Positions 36,517-45,246 of a stretch of DNA of 64,000 bases are shown one piece after another. Below the pieces are notes generated by a model, which saw nothing but the letters and a program-made list of their open reading frames with translations, was not told the DNA's origin and did not search any database. The position numbers and the translations under genes are program-made. The DNA is from JBAYJM01 sp964350585. Lineage in GTDB: Bacteria > Patescibacteriota > Patescibacteriia > 2-01-FULL-39-33. The number at the start of each line of letters is the position of its first letter. Within the stretch, counting starts at the first letter, position 1. The stretch is taken from assembly GCA_964350585.1 (NCBI GenBank), contig CAYGKC010000001.1, forward strand, positions 1 to 64,000, given 5' to 3'.

Positions 36517-36897
36517 TTAATCACTTACCAACTCCTTTACTTTTTCTGCCAAAGTCTTTGGGGTATAGTCCGATTTGATTAAAAAATCAGTCGCTCCGCA
36601 ATTTTTTGCCAGTTCTATCTGTTTTTTTTGCGTCAAATTGCTCCAAGCATAAATTTTAGCACTTTTATATTTTGGATTCTGCCTGATTTTTTTTAAAACC
36701 TCAAATCCGTCTACTTCAGGCATAAACAAATCCAAAAGAACTAAATCATATAAATCTTTCTGCATGAAATCAAACGCCTGCGCCCCATCATAGGCAATAG
36801 TCACCTCAATATCCAACATGCGCATTTGCATACTGTATATTTCAGCCAAATCCTTTTCATCTTCAACCATTAATATTTTTATTTTGCCGTTTGCCAT
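36517..36897 (-). CDS. Single-domain response regulator (CheY-like)
   Basis: The receiver domain shows ILMVEDEKD (acidic pocket), the phospho-acceptor Asp in LVLLDLFMP (about residue 52 from the chosen start), a Ser in YAWSNL in place of the usual switch Thr/Ser, and Lys in FLIKSDYTP. It has no output domain. I start it at ATG 36897 (MANGK). The longer frame from 36915 runs through a TATAAT box and is unlikely. The partner kinase may be the one at 46240-47337. That is a guess. Confidence 0.88.
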   Translation of the reverse strand: MANGKIKILMVEDEKDLAEIYSMQMRMLDIEVTIAYDGAQAFDFMQKDLYDLVLLDLFMPEVDGFEVLKKIRQNPKYKSAKIYAWSNLTQKKQIELAKNCGATDFLIKSDYTPKTLAEKVKELVSD

Positions 36898-36903
36898 AAC
36901 AAT

Positions 36904-36912
36904 ATTATAGCA
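36904..36912 (-). promoter_or_regulatory. Extended -10 promoter giving a leaderless response-regulator mRNA
   Basis: The minus strand has TGC-TATAAT (36912-36904), only 6 bases before ATG 36897. No clear -35. Confidence 0.55.
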
Positions 36913-36940
36913 CAAAAATAAAATATTCTACATATATTTT

Positions 36941-38644
36941 CTACATCCGCTCCAATTCTTCAATTCCCATTAAATTCAAACCGTTTTTTAAAACTTGCCT
37001 GACGCAGGAAATTAAAAACAGCCTTGCTTTTTTTGTTTCTCCATCTGACTTTAGAATTGGAACTGACTCATAAAATTTTGAAAACATCTTCGCCAGTTCA
37101 AAAAGATAAAGCGTCAGCGCGCTTGGATCTAAATCTTGCGCGCAAGCAGAGATAACCTCGGGGAACTCTGACATTTTAATTGTCAATTCCTTGCCGATAA
37201 CACTGTCGAGCTTTGAAAAATCTATCTTTTCCTGGGCCGATTCCTTTTTTAAAATACTGTTTATCCTGCTGATGGTGTATTGCAGATATGGCCCGGTGAA
37301 TCCGTCAAACCTCAACGCTTCATTTATATCAAAAACAATTATATTTTTATTGCCTGTTCTTAACATGCTGAATTTAATCGCTGAAAGAGCAATTTTTTCT
37401 GAAGTTTCCTTAATTTTTTGCTCAGTCCAATCTTCATGTCTTATTTTGGTTTCTTTTGAAGCTAATCTTATAGCTTCATACAAAAAATCTTCAAAAGGAA
37501 TAATATTGCCTTTCCTTGATGACATGGCGCCCTCTTTTAGCGTCACGAATTCATAGCCAATATGAACCATGGGCTTATTTATTCCAATAATCTCTAGAGT
37601 TTTAAAAAGTTGCTGGAAATAAAAACTCTGCCTGTTATCAATAATATAAAAACTTTTATCTATTTTATATTTTTCAAATTTAAGCTTCGCCAAGGCAATG
37701 TCTTTAGTCGAGTAAAGCGAAGAGCCATCTGATTTAAGAAGCAATAAACTTTTTAAATTGTGTTTTTCCAGATTAATTATTACTGCGCCTTGAGATTTTT
37801 CTGCGACTCCCTTTTCCAAGAGTTCCTCTACAATCTTTTTGCCGGGCTTTTCAACTTGGCTTTCATAAAAGCAGTGATTAAATTCAGCACCGAGAGTTTT
37901 GTAAATTTCATTTAGCTCATCAAGACTCCATTGGCGCGTTTTCTTCCAAAGCGCAATCCAGTATTTATCACCTGCTTCTAACTTTCTCTGCACTTCCTCA
38001 GTTTCTTTTTTATAATCCTCATTTTGTTCCACCTTAGCTACCGCCTCACTGTAAATAGCTCCCAAATATTTGCCTTTATTTTCAGGAAGTTTTTCTTCTT
38101 TATGGAATTTTTCCAAACACCAAAGACATTTCGCCACATGAGAACCGATATCACCGATATAGTTAACGGGAATTATTTTTTTTCCGGCAAATTTATTAAT
38201 ATTAACCAAAGATATTCCCAAAGCAACATTTCTGACATGACCTACATGGAATTCTTTATGAGTGTTCGGACCTGAATATTCGATCATTGTTTTCTCTTTG
38301 GAAGTTGCCGTAAAACTGCCAAACTTATTACCTTTATTATTTATCTCCTTTAAAACTTTTTGGCTAAGATTCTTCTGATTAATGACAAAGTTTACATAAG
38401 GCCCGGAGTTGCTTACTGATTCTATAAAACTGGTGAGAGAAATTTTATTTTTTATTTCTTCTGCAATCCTATTTGGAGAAAGGCCGGTTAATTTCGAAAA
38501 ATAAAAGCAAGGAACGGCAAAATCTCCCATTTCTTTCTGCGGAGGCACATTGACTTCTATATTTTTTTCGTCAATTTGCTGTCCTAGCGCTTTATTTATG
38601 GCTTCTCTTATCTCTTTTTTTATTTTATAAATGGTATAGTCCAT
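36941..38644 (-). CDS. argS: Arginyl-tRNA synthetase
   Basis: The 567-residue enzyme has the Add-1 N-terminal domain, the HIGH motif as HVGH (NTHKEFHVGHVRN, about residue 131), and the KMSK region read MSSRKGN (about residue 373), with the ArgRS-typical divergence of that motif. The C-terminal DALR anticodon-binding domain includes GPYLQYTISRI and ends with VLKNGLNLMGI. It charges tRNA-Arg. No T-box is seen before this gene. Confidence 0.96.
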   Translation of the reverse strand: MDYTIYKIKKEIREAINKALGQQIDEKNIEVNVPPQKEMGDFAVPCFYFSKLTGLSPNRIAEEIKNKISLTSFIESVSNSGPYVNFVINQKNLSQKVLKEINNKGNKFGSFTATSKEKTMIEYSGPNTHKEFHVGHVRNVALGISLVNINKFAGKKIIPVNYIGDIGSHVAKCLWCLEKFHKEEKLPENKGKYLGAIYSEAVAKVEQNEDYKKETEEVQRKLEAGDKYWIALWKKTRQWSLDELNEIYKTLGAEFNHCFYESQVEKPGKKIVEELLEKGVAEKSQGAVIINLEKHNLKSLLLLKSDGSSLYSTKDIALAKLKFEKYKIDKSFYIIDNRQSFYFQQLFKTLEIIGINKPMVHIGYEFVTLKEGAMSSRKGNIIPFEDFLYEAIRLASKETKIRHEDWTEQKIKETSEKIALSAIKFSMLRTGNKNIIVFDINEALRFDGFTGPYLQYTISRINSILKKESAQEKIDFSKLDSVIGKELTIKMSEFPEVISACAQDLDPSALTLYLFELAKMFSKFYESVPILKSDGETKKARLFLISCVRQVLKNGLNLMGIEELERM

Positions 38645-38712
38645 TAGTGAATATTAGCAAAAAATGGTTATAAAAACAAGAATCTCTTTATAAATAAAAA
38701 ATTTTAAAAAAT

Positions 38713-38746
38713 AAAAAGTGCGAGTCCAACCGAAGTTAGATCGCAC
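38713..38746 (-). terminator. Intrinsic terminator of the 38813 gene
   Basis: Minus strand: GTGCGA...TCGCAC hairpin (38746-38718) followed by TTTTTATTTTTT. Confidence 0.8.
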
Positions 38747-38812
38747 CTTGTAAATCGAAGGCTAAAGGCCAAGGGAACTTTACCAGTCAAGTATCCCAGG
38801 ACCAAGAGCACA

Positions 38813-39565
38813 CTATCCGAGGAACGATACAGCACCAGAGCAATGGTCAATCGAGACTCCGACATTATCTGTGAGAGTTAAGCTCAGGTTATAAATAAAT
38901 GACTTCGCACATAGCGAACTGTCGCCGTGGTCAACCTCCAAACCGCTATAATCGATACCTGGGCAAGTCCATTCACTGGCGAGAATTGTGGGATGCAGAG
39001 ACAGTATGGAGAAGCCATCATAGCCGCCTGCAACGGAGAGGCCCAGTTTAATTAATACGGGCTGAGGCGTCCGCTGAACCGTCACGGGCCAACAACGCAT
39101 GCAATCAGCCACATAAACGAACGGCGTCCATTCTTTGACCGCCAAGATGCGTTCGTGCCCCGTTCCCTGTACAGACTGGACGCGACCCTTTAGCTTACCA
39201 GGGCCATAGAAAACATTACCAAGAAACTCCTTCTTATAACCCCGTTCAATCGCCTTGATGTAGACGGCCAAGTTCGTACCAATATCGCCTTGGGGGCTAG
39301 GTGGCAAAAGGCCTGGCAGAATAACATTCTGGCAGATATTCGGCATCGCCAGTAACAGACGCGCTCGCTTCTCGTTAAACTGAGCTTCGAATTCACCTGC
39401 GGTAACTGGCACTTTCGTCTCGAAGTTATAGCTCGAGATCTCAACCAACTCCTGAAAATCAAACTTAGCATGCTCCAACTTAAATTTCTTGTTTGGCTGC
39501 TTCACTGGCTGAATAAATTGTCCATTTTCCAGCACCAAGTCTGATGCCCTAAGCCTTGTCGCCAT
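38813..39565 (-). CDS. Hypothetical protein (250 aa), GC-rich single-gene unit
   Basis: The protein has no signal peptide or membrane segment. Visible features are ELVEISSYNFETKVPVTAGEF, PNICQNVILPGLLPPSPQGD, FVYVADCMRCWPVTVQ and a C-terminal part with several Cys. I recognise no family. The base composition is clearly higher in GC than in neighbouring argS and the kinase gene. AAAGGAG lies 8 bp before the ATG, and a terminator follows, so it is an independent unit, perhaps acquired. Confidence 0.6.
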   Translation of the reverse strand: MATRLRASDLVLENGQFIQPVKQPNKKFKLEHAKFDFQELVEISSYNFETKVPVTAGEFEAQFNEKRARLLLAMPNICQNVILPGLLPPSPQGDIGTNLAVYIKAIERGYKKEFLGNVFYGPGKLKGRVQSVQGTGHERILAVKEWTPFVYVADCMRCWPVTVQRTPQPVLIKLGLSVAGGYDGFSILSLHPTILASEWTCPGIDYSGLEVDHGDSSLCAKSFIYNLSLTLTDNVGVSIDHCSGAVSFLG

Positions 39566-39700
39566 AATGACAACTCCTTTCCTGATTTATGGGTTGCCTT
39601 ATCTATTATGTACTACACTATAAATCTTTGAGATTTACAGAATTTTCCTTTTTATTAGGAATATATCAGCCTAACATTCTTATGGAATTCAGTCAATAGT

Positions 39701-39729
39701 TTGACCAAAATACAAGATTATTATATTAT
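39701..39729 (+). promoter_or_regulatory. Promoter of the threonine T-box operon
   Basis: TTGACC (39701-39706), a 17-bp spacer, TATTAT (39724-39729). The leader starts near 39736. Confidence 0.7.
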
Positions 39730-39735
39730 TATATT

Positions 39736-39913
39736 AAGCGATTGGAATGGATACCAACCATTCTCCTCTTGCAGGATCCGCCACGGCGGACTAAGCTAAC
39801 AGATGAAGTGTCCGCCTCTGGCGGAAACTTGGGTGGAACCGCGGGAAGATGTTAAATCTCTCGTCCCAATAATATGCTATAATAAGCGTATAATTGGGAT
39901 GGGAGATTTTTTT
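39736..39913 (+). promoter_or_regulatory. Threonine T-box leader with ultrashort Stem I
   Basis: The leader begins with a small hairpin, GAATGG-ATACCAA-CCATTC (39745-39763), whose loop holds the Thr codon ACC followed by A. Two hairpins come next (TCCGCC/GGCGGA near 39777-39790, and TCCGCC...GGCGGA near 39811-39824). The T-box sequence TTGGGTGGAACCGCGGG is at 39829-39845. A terminator follows: AAATCTC...GTCCCAAT pairs with ATTGGGAT...GAGATTT and ends in seven Ts (39907-39913). The TGGA bulge predicts a tRNA-Thr ending UCCA. Expected effect: uncharged tRNA-Thr allows transcription of the kinase-like gene, the unknown gene and thrS. Confidence 0.88.
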
Positions 39914-39927
39914 AATTAAACAAAAAT

Positions 39928-41238
39928 ATGGAAAAAGAAAAAAATAAAAAGACAAGTCAAATGGAACTGCTTTATGCAGAAACGCAAGACGATAATGAAT
40001 TTTTAGAAATACTTTTCAAAAGTGGTTTTGTTAAAAAAATTGGTGAAGGAGCAAGGGGCGTAGTTTTTGCCATTGACTTCTCTCAAATGGATGATTTGCA
40101 ACTTGAAAAAATAAAAAAAATATTTCCGGAATTGGAAAATGAACAAAACTCTCCTGAAAAAAAAGCGGCGAAGCTTATAAAAATATTCTCCACGGAAACT
40201 GCAGTAGATGAAATGAATAAACAAAACCTGGCTAATTCCATCCTGGAACACGAGGACTCGCCCGTAAAAGGTATTGTTAGCGCTCCAGTGGCAGATGAAG
40301 TACATAAAATTAAAATCAGAGATAAGGATTTAGCAAGAGAACTTTCAGAAATCCATAATGTAAAAATTGTTCAAAGCAATCCCCAAGCATGCTTTATTCT
40401 TATGGATTATATTGAAGGCCAAACCTTTGAAGAAATCGAAGCAAAAGAAGTACTGAGAAGGAATGTTGAGAAAGTAAAAGAAAGATATAAACTAGCTGAT
40501 GCTGAACCATTCATAGCCGGCCTAAAAGAGGATAACTTAAGAAATGTTGTTATGGAAATAACTGGCAACATAGAAAGCAGGGAATTCTTGGATTACTGTG
40601 ATTCACTGGGCAAAAAATTAAAGGGTTCAAAAACATTCGAAAAGAAAACTTACGAAGCTGTTAAAGAAGCTTTAGAATGGCTCCATAAAAACGGTTTTTA
40701 TCATCGAGATTTGCATCTTGGAAATTTAATGCTAGGCAAAGACGGAAAAATTTACATTATTGATTTTGACCAATCAAAGCTTATTGATCCTTCAAATCAG
40801 GAAGATGTTGTAAACGTTTATAATGTTGAAATAGATCCGTCAAGAGGCGTTAAAAGGCAAAAAGTGCAAGATGGTTGGGTAGTTAAACACTTATACGGCA
40901 TTACATCGGATCAAGAAGCCATCAATCAAGATAGAAAAGCCAATCTTCAAAGAGAGTCCTTAATTAACGTCTTTTCTAAAATTCCTTTATTTAATAATTT
41001 TATAAAAAATAACGATAAACTGTCGTTTCCAGATATGGTTGTTAACTTTGCAAATAGCCATTGCACGCCTGGATTAGGATCAGAACATACGGAGTATATT
41101 ATTGCCGGACTTATCGCCTTAAGCAATGAAGGAAAAACAAATGAAGCAATTGATTTCGCCACAAAAAAACTAAATACCCAAATTCCTGCAAGACAGCATA
41201 ATTTATATTCTAATTTTATTGAATACGTTTCAATATAA
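39928..41238 (+). CDS. Protein kinase-like protein in the threonine T-box operon
   Basis: The 436-residue protein has a Gly-rich loop (GEGARGVVF, about residue 38), a Lys-containing segment AAKLIKIF, the catalytic loop YHRDLHLGNLML (about residue 258) and the metal-binding IIDFDQS in place of DFG. This fits an atypical Ser/Thr kinase of the RIO/APH/ABC1-like range. A long insertion separates the Gly loop from the Lys. The C-terminal 120 residues do not match a kinase lobe I recognise. It is the first gene behind the threonine T-box, so its level should rise when tRNA-Thr is uncharged. The substrate is unknown. Confidence 0.75.
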   Translation: MEKEKNKKTSQMELLYAETQDDNEFLEILFKSGFVKKIGEGARGVVFAIDFSQMDDLQLEKIKKIFPELENEQNSPEKKAAKLIKIFSTETAVDEMNKQNLANSILEHEDSPVKGIVSAPVADEVHKIKIRDKDLARELSEIHNVKIVQSNPQACFILMDYIEGQTFEEIEAKEVLRRNVEKVKERYKLADAEPFIAGLKEDNLRNVVMEITGNIESREFLDYCDSLGKKLKGSKTFEKKTYEAVKEALEWLHKNGFYHRDLHLGNLMLGKDGKIYIIDFDQSKLIDPSNQEDVVNVYNVEIDPSRGVKRQKVQDGWVVKHLYGITSDQEAINQDRKANLQRESLINVFSKIPLFNNFIKNNDKLSFPDMVVNFANSHCTPGLGSEHTEYIIAGLIALSNEGKTNEAIDFATKKLNTQIPARQHNLYSNFIEYVSI

Positions 41239-41288
41239 AAATCGACCATATGTATGGTCCAATTACAAAGAGAAAAATAAAATAATTT

Positions 41289-42023
41289 ATGAGTAAGAGA
41301 TTTAATGGAGAATCAAACCGAGCAGAACTTCATACAAATAATCAAGAAAAAGAAATTGTTGAAGATAGAATAAGCTTTAATGATTTACTGTTTATTATTC
41401 ATAAATCATTGGGGCTTCGCCACGTATCCTCTAAGGAAGTAGCAGAACATGAAATTAAAAATGGCACTAAAGGTGATGCGCTTGCCATATCAGGAGCATT
41501 TAAATTATTGAGCGATAAAAACAAAGAGCGCTTAACAGAAAATGAGATATACAAAATAGGACAAAAATTTAAGGTAAGTATAAATTCATTATTGAAAGAA
41601 TATCCGCAACTACTCGACAAAGAAGCTCAAGATCAACTCTTACAAACGTTTAGTGAAAAGGTAAAAGAATTTATATCTGTAAGTTTTAATTTAGATATAA
41701 ATGAAGAAAATTCATATTTGAAACTTAATGAAATAATTAAAATTTTAATAAAAAAAGCACCTTCATTTTTAATTGTTACATCTAATGAAAAAGGCGGCTA
41801 CGATGAAAACAAATATCACGGACTCGGTAAATTCGGTATTAATTCAATTGAATCATTTTTAACAAACATATATCTGGATACCGAAGACTTTTCTGATTTG
41901 AATTTGCCGTTAGACTCAACTATGGATGACAAACTATTTCAACACTTATGCGATTTTATGACACATAAAATATTCATAAAATTTAGTAAAGCTATTAAAG
42001 AAATGAGAAAAAATAATCAATAA
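41289..42023 (+). CDS. Hypothetical protein between kinase-like gene and thrS
   Basis: The 244-residue, mostly helical, Lys/Glu/Asn-rich protein has no signal peptide or membrane segment. I recognise no domain. It lies 50 bp after the kinase-like gene and 3 bp before thrS, so it is almost surely co-transcribed under the T-box. A substrate or partner of the kinase would be a reasonable guess, no more. Confidence 0.65.
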   Translation: MSKRFNGESNRAELHTNNQEKEIVEDRISFNDLLFIIHKSLGLRHVSSKEVAEHEIKNGTKGDALAISGAFKLLSDKNKERLTENEIYKIGQKFKVSINSLLKEYPQLLDKEAQDQLLQTFSEKVKEFISVSFNLDINEENSYLKLNEIIKILIKKAPSFLIVTSNEKGGYDENKYHGLGKFGINSIESFLTNIYLDTEDFSDLNLPLDSTMDDKLFQHLCDFMTHKIFIKFSKAIKEMRKNNQ

Positions 42024-42026
42024 AAT

Positions 42027-43757
42027 ATGGCAAAACAAATTAACGAACAATTGAGTAAAATCAGGCATTCAACCACACATATAATGGCTTATGCCGTCAA
42101 AGAACTGTTTGGTGAAATAAAATTCGCCATCGGTCCGACCATAGAAGACGGCTTCTACTATGATTTTGATTTGGGTGAAAAAACTTTCTCTCCTGAAGAT
42201 TTGCAAAAAGTTGAAAAGAAAATGGAAGAAATTATAAAAAAGAAATTGGAATTTGAATCTTTTGAGCTTACGATAGAAGAAGCCACTGCTAAAATGAAAG
42301 ATCAGCCATACAAACTGGAACTCATTAGGGATTTGCAAAAAGAAGGAGAAACAAAAGTAAGCTTTTATAAAGTCGGAGACTTTGAAGACCTTTGCCGAGG
42401 TCCTCACGTAGAAAATACCAAAGAGCTCGGGCATTTTAAACTAATGAAAATTGCAGGCGCATACTGGAGAGGAAACGAGAAAAATAAAATGCTTCAAAGG
42501 ATATATGGAACGGCTTTTGAAACAAAACAACAGCTCTATGATCATTTGAAGATGCTAGAAGAAGCGGAGAAAAGAGATCATAAAAAACTAGGGAAGGAGT
42601 TAGGACTGTTTTCTTTCCATGACGAAGGCCCCGGTTTTCCATTTTTCAAACCGAAAGGAATGATTGTGTGGAATGAGCTTTTGGATTTCTGGAGAAAGGC
42701 TCATACCGAGGCGGGATATCAAGAAATCAAAACGCCAATTATGCTTTCACGCAAACTTTGGGAAGTTTCAGGCCATTGGGAAAATTATCGTGAAAATATG
42801 TATGAAACAAAAATAGATGAAATGGAATATGCCATCAAGCCGATGAATTGCCCGGGCGGAATGCTTATGTACAAAGAAGATATCTACTCATACCGTGATC
42901 TACCGCTTCGAATCGGTGAAATCGGCTTAGTCCATCGCCATGAATTATCAGGCGTGCTGTCAGGATTGTTTAGAGTCAGGTCTTTCCACCAGGATGACGC
43001 CCATATTTATATGCGCCAGGATCAGATAAAAGATGAAATTCTAGGTGTTTTAAATCTTGTCGACAAAATATATTCAGTTTTCGGCCTATCATACCATTTG
43101 GAATTATCAACGCGTCCCGAAAAATCCATTGGTACAGATAAAGCTTGGGAAATTGCCACCGCGGGCCTTAAAGATGCCTTAGATGGCACAGGAAAAGAAT
43201 ATATGATAAATGAAGGCGACGGTGCTTTTTACGGACCTAAAATTGACATTCATATTAAAGACGCAATCGGAAGAACATGGCAATGCGGAACGATTCAACT
43301 GGATATGAATATGCCTGAAAGATTTGATCTGAGTTATATTGACAAGGATGGGTCGCAAAAAAGACCGGTTATGATACATCGCGTTATTTACGGATCAATA
43401 GAAAGATTTTTCGGAGTCCTCATTGAACACTTTGCAGGCGCTTTCCCAACCTGGCTCTCCCCTGTCCAGACTCTCATCATTCCGGTTTCGGAAAAATTCA
43501 ACGACTGGGGCAACGAAGTTTTATCAAAGTTAAAAGAATCAGGAATCAGAGCAGAAATTGACGATAGCGCAGAATCACTTAGTAAAAGAGTAAGAAACGG
43601 AGAAAAGCAAAAAGTGCCGTACATTCTTGTCATCGGAGAAAAAGAAACCGAAGCGAAAACAGTAGCGATGAGAAAAAGAAGTGAAGGTGATCTCGGAAGC
43701 AAAAAGATAGAATTATTTCTCGAAGAAATAAAACGACAAATTGAAGAAAAAAAATAA
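42027..43757 (+). CDS. thrS: Threonyl-tRNA synthetase without TGS domain
   Basis: The 576-residue enzyme begins directly with the editing domain: HSTTHIMAYA (the two metal-like His, about residue 14) and CRGPHVENT (about residue 122). The class II core has PMNCPGG (about 271), RVRSFHQDDAHIY (motif 2, about 316) and motif 3 in VIYGSIERFFGVLIEH. The anticodon-binding domain closes the protein. The N-terminal TGS domain of about 60 residues is absent, while editing residues are kept. It ends the T-box operon, with a terminator directly after the stop. Confidence 0.96.
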   Translation: MAKQINEQLSKIRHSTTHIMAYAVKELFGEIKFAIGPTIEDGFYYDFDLGEKTFSPEDLQKVEKKMEEIIKKKLEFESFELTIEEATAKMKDQPYKLELIRDLQKEGETKVSFYKVGDFEDLCRGPHVENTKELGHFKLMKIAGAYWRGNEKNKMLQRIYGTAFETKQQLYDHLKMLEEAEKRDHKKLGKELGLFSFHDEGPGFPFFKPKGMIVWNELLDFWRKAHTEAGYQEIKTPIMLSRKLWEVSGHWENYRENMYETKIDEMEYAIKPMNCPGGMLMYKEDIYSYRDLPLRIGEIGLVHRHELSGVLSGLFRVRSFHQDDAHIYMRQDQIKDEILGVLNLVDKIYSVFGLSYHLELSTRPEKSIGTDKAWEIATAGLKDALDGTGKEYMINEGDGAFYGPKIDIHIKDAIGRTWQCGTIQLDMNMPERFDLSYIDKDGSQKRPVMIHRVIYGSIERFFGVLIEHFAGAFPTWLSPVQTLIIPVSEKFNDWGNEVLSKLKESGIRAEIDDSAESLSKRVRNGEKQKVPYILVIGEKETEAKTVAMRKRSEGDLGSKKIELFLEEIKRQIEEKK

Positions 43758-43765
43758 TTATTACT

Positions 43766-43800
43766 AAAATCACGCCTTTAACCGGCGTGATTTTATTTTT
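43766..43800 (+). terminator. Intrinsic terminator of thrS
   Basis: AAAATCACGCC/GGCGTGATTTT (43766-43776 and 43784-43794), followed by ATTTTT. It overlaps the 3' end of the convergent gene. Confidence 0.9.
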
Positions 43801-44297
43801 ACAATAGAGAGCTTGTTTTCCTTAAATAATTTTAATATATTTTTAAAATGTTTTGAACTTTTTTTATCTTTGGTTATCTCGTTCCAACCCTTATTCTTTA
43901 GATAATCTTCCACATATGAATAATCCTCTTCCATTTTTTTTAAAAACTTTATTTGCTCTGCAGACGCTTCTCTCTCAGCTCTCAAACCATAACTATTAGC
44001 CGGTTGGGTCGCATGAACGCCTTCGTGAATAAGAATGGATGCTAACTGAGCGATATTTTGCCGGGTAATCATCGAATAATTTGTAAACCAAATTTTATCA
44101 GGCATATGCAAAGCATTGCTATAGCCCGATTTCCTGCTAATAAAAATCATCTTTAAACGGGAGCTTAGTTTGATATACTGGCTATAATCCACTTCTTTAA
44201 TCAATATAATTGATTTCGCAACCTTATCAATAAATTTTTTATTTGGAGCAATAATATCTACAAATTCCGCTTTTTTTAAATAAAATTGTTTATTCAT
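43770..44297 (-). CDS. Putative HExxH zinc-peptidase-like protein
   Basis: The protein of 175 residues carries HEGVHATQ (HExxH, about residue 86-90 from the chosen start), followed about 15 residues later by ERE, which could supply a third metal ligand. That is the layout of small zincins. No signal peptide is present. A longer frame begins with TTG at 44315, but that stretch is part of a hairpin after the small gene upstream, so I prefer ATG 44297. The substrate is unknown. Confidence 0.6.
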   Translation of the reverse strand: MNKQFYLKKAEFVDIIAPNKKFIDKVAKSIILIKEVDYSQYIKLSSRLKMIFISRKSGYSNALHMPDKIWFTNYSMITRQNIAQLASILIHEGVHATQPANSYGLRAEREASAEQIKFLKKMEEDYSYVEDYLKNKGWNEITKDKKSSKHFKNILKLFKENKLSIVKIKSRRLKA

Positions 44298-44335
44298 ATA
44301 ATTTGGGACGCCCAAAGATGAAGCGTCCCATGAAA

Positions 44336-44455
44336 TTATTTTCCTTTCCTTTCCGATGGAGGTACCTTAGCTGGTGGCTTCTCCGGCGGAGGCTTCTTAG
44401 TTTCCTTATTTGGCCCCTTAACCGGATTCGGATGCGGTCCCGGCTTATCTGGCAT
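44336..44455 (-). CDS. Pro/Lys-rich 39-aa peptide with a perfect Shine-Dalgarno
   Basis: ATG 44455 follows AAAGGAGGTGA with 4 bp spacing, a full complement to the 16S rRNA 3' end. The 39-codon frame encodes only polar and Pro-rich sequence (start MPDKPGPHPNPVKG, end PPSERKGK), with 12 Pro and many Lys. There is no hydrophobic segment. A GGGACG/CGTCCC hairpin (44305-44329) lies just after. The overlapping frame on the other strand lacks any such signal. Function unknown. A disordered cytoplasmic peptide is likely. Confidence 0.65.
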   Translation of the reverse strand: MPDKPGPHPNPVKGPNKETKKPPPEKPPAKVPPSERKGK

Positions 44456-44563
44456 CTTATCACCTCCTTTCAAGAATGTGCCAATTTCAAATATATCAAA
44501 TAATTTTTAAGAAATAATTAATATCTTTTGACCGACAATTTTAAATATATAGCTATAATAAAA

Positions 44564-44589
44564 AAGTCTGCATTTATACCTGCAGACTT
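44564..44589 (-). terminator. Intrinsic terminator of the 44611 gene
   Basis: AAGTCTGCA/TGCAGACTT, 9 bp, followed on the minus strand by TTTTATTATA. Confidence 0.88.
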
Positions 44590-44610
44590 ATGCCATAGTA
44601 ATACTATATA

Positions 44611-45213
44611 CTATTTGGATCTAAACCAATATATATAGCCATTTGTAGATTCCAATAATGGAGCTGCTGTGTTTGTCATATAGCCCACCAACTTGTTACC
44701 CTCAATAGCAAAACAACTATCACCAAGAACAATTCTTGAAAATCCCATTTCCTTAAAAAACATCCTTGGCAAATCCATCCAAAGATGAGCAATAAGGTAA
44801 AGCGGAATACAACTAAAAGATTGCCGTTGTGCTTCAACCCTAAGTTCAAAAATGGAAGGAAATTTTTTACCGTCATAAATTGCCAGTAACTGATCCCTAC
44901 CCTTATGATCGTCATCTCCAAAAAATTCTCTCCATTCTTTTTGATCTCTTAAAGATTTAAGCGCCTTATCGTTAAAAGCTTTGCCCTGCTTTTTTAAATT
45001 TTGGATAAGGAGTGAAATTCTTATACTATTAGGTGCTGTGCGAAGAATTATTGGGCTAACATCAATAAATTTTTCCGCAGTAATCATCTTAAGAGCATGG
45101 GAGAGCTGATCATAACTTTTAGAAAAATAGTCTTTCCTAATCATTTCCTTTATCTGTGCAAACAACTGATCTAATTCATAGTATTGCTGGAACTTATGTT
45201 TTACTGATGACAT
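44611..45213 (-). CDS. Hypothetical protein (200 aa)
   Basis: The protein is soluble and begins with a helical region (KFQQYYELDQLFAQIKEMI). Later parts are EWREFFGDDDHKGRDQLLAIYDG and a C-terminal SRIVLGDSCFAIEGNKLVGYMTN. I recognise no family. GAGGAAAC is the likely ribosome binding site, and it has its own promoter and terminator. Confidence 0.6.
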   Translation of the reverse strand: MSSVKHKFQQYYELDQLFAQIKEMIRKDYFSKSYDQLSHALKMITAEKFIDVSPIILRTAPNSIRISLLIQNLKKQGKAFNDKALKSLRDQKEWREFFGDDDHKGRDQLLAIYDGKKFPSIFELRVEAQRQSFSCIPLYLIAHLWMDLPRMFFKEMGFSRIVLGDSCFAIEGNKLVGYMTNTAAPLLESTNGYIYWFRSK

Positions 45214-45246
45214 TTTTTAGTTTCCTCTCATAAGTAAGTGTGACTA

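Noticed and set aside
36898..36915. Longer start of the response regulator (six more codons)
   Set aside because: The extra codons overlap a TGC-TATAAT promoter box, which better explains the sequence. The receiver fold needs only the part from 36897.
44303..44503. Open frame of 66 codons on the plus strand
   Set aside because: It has no ribosome binding site, is rich in Arg and Trp without pattern, and runs antisense to the small gene at 44336-44455, which has a perfect Shine-Dalgarno.
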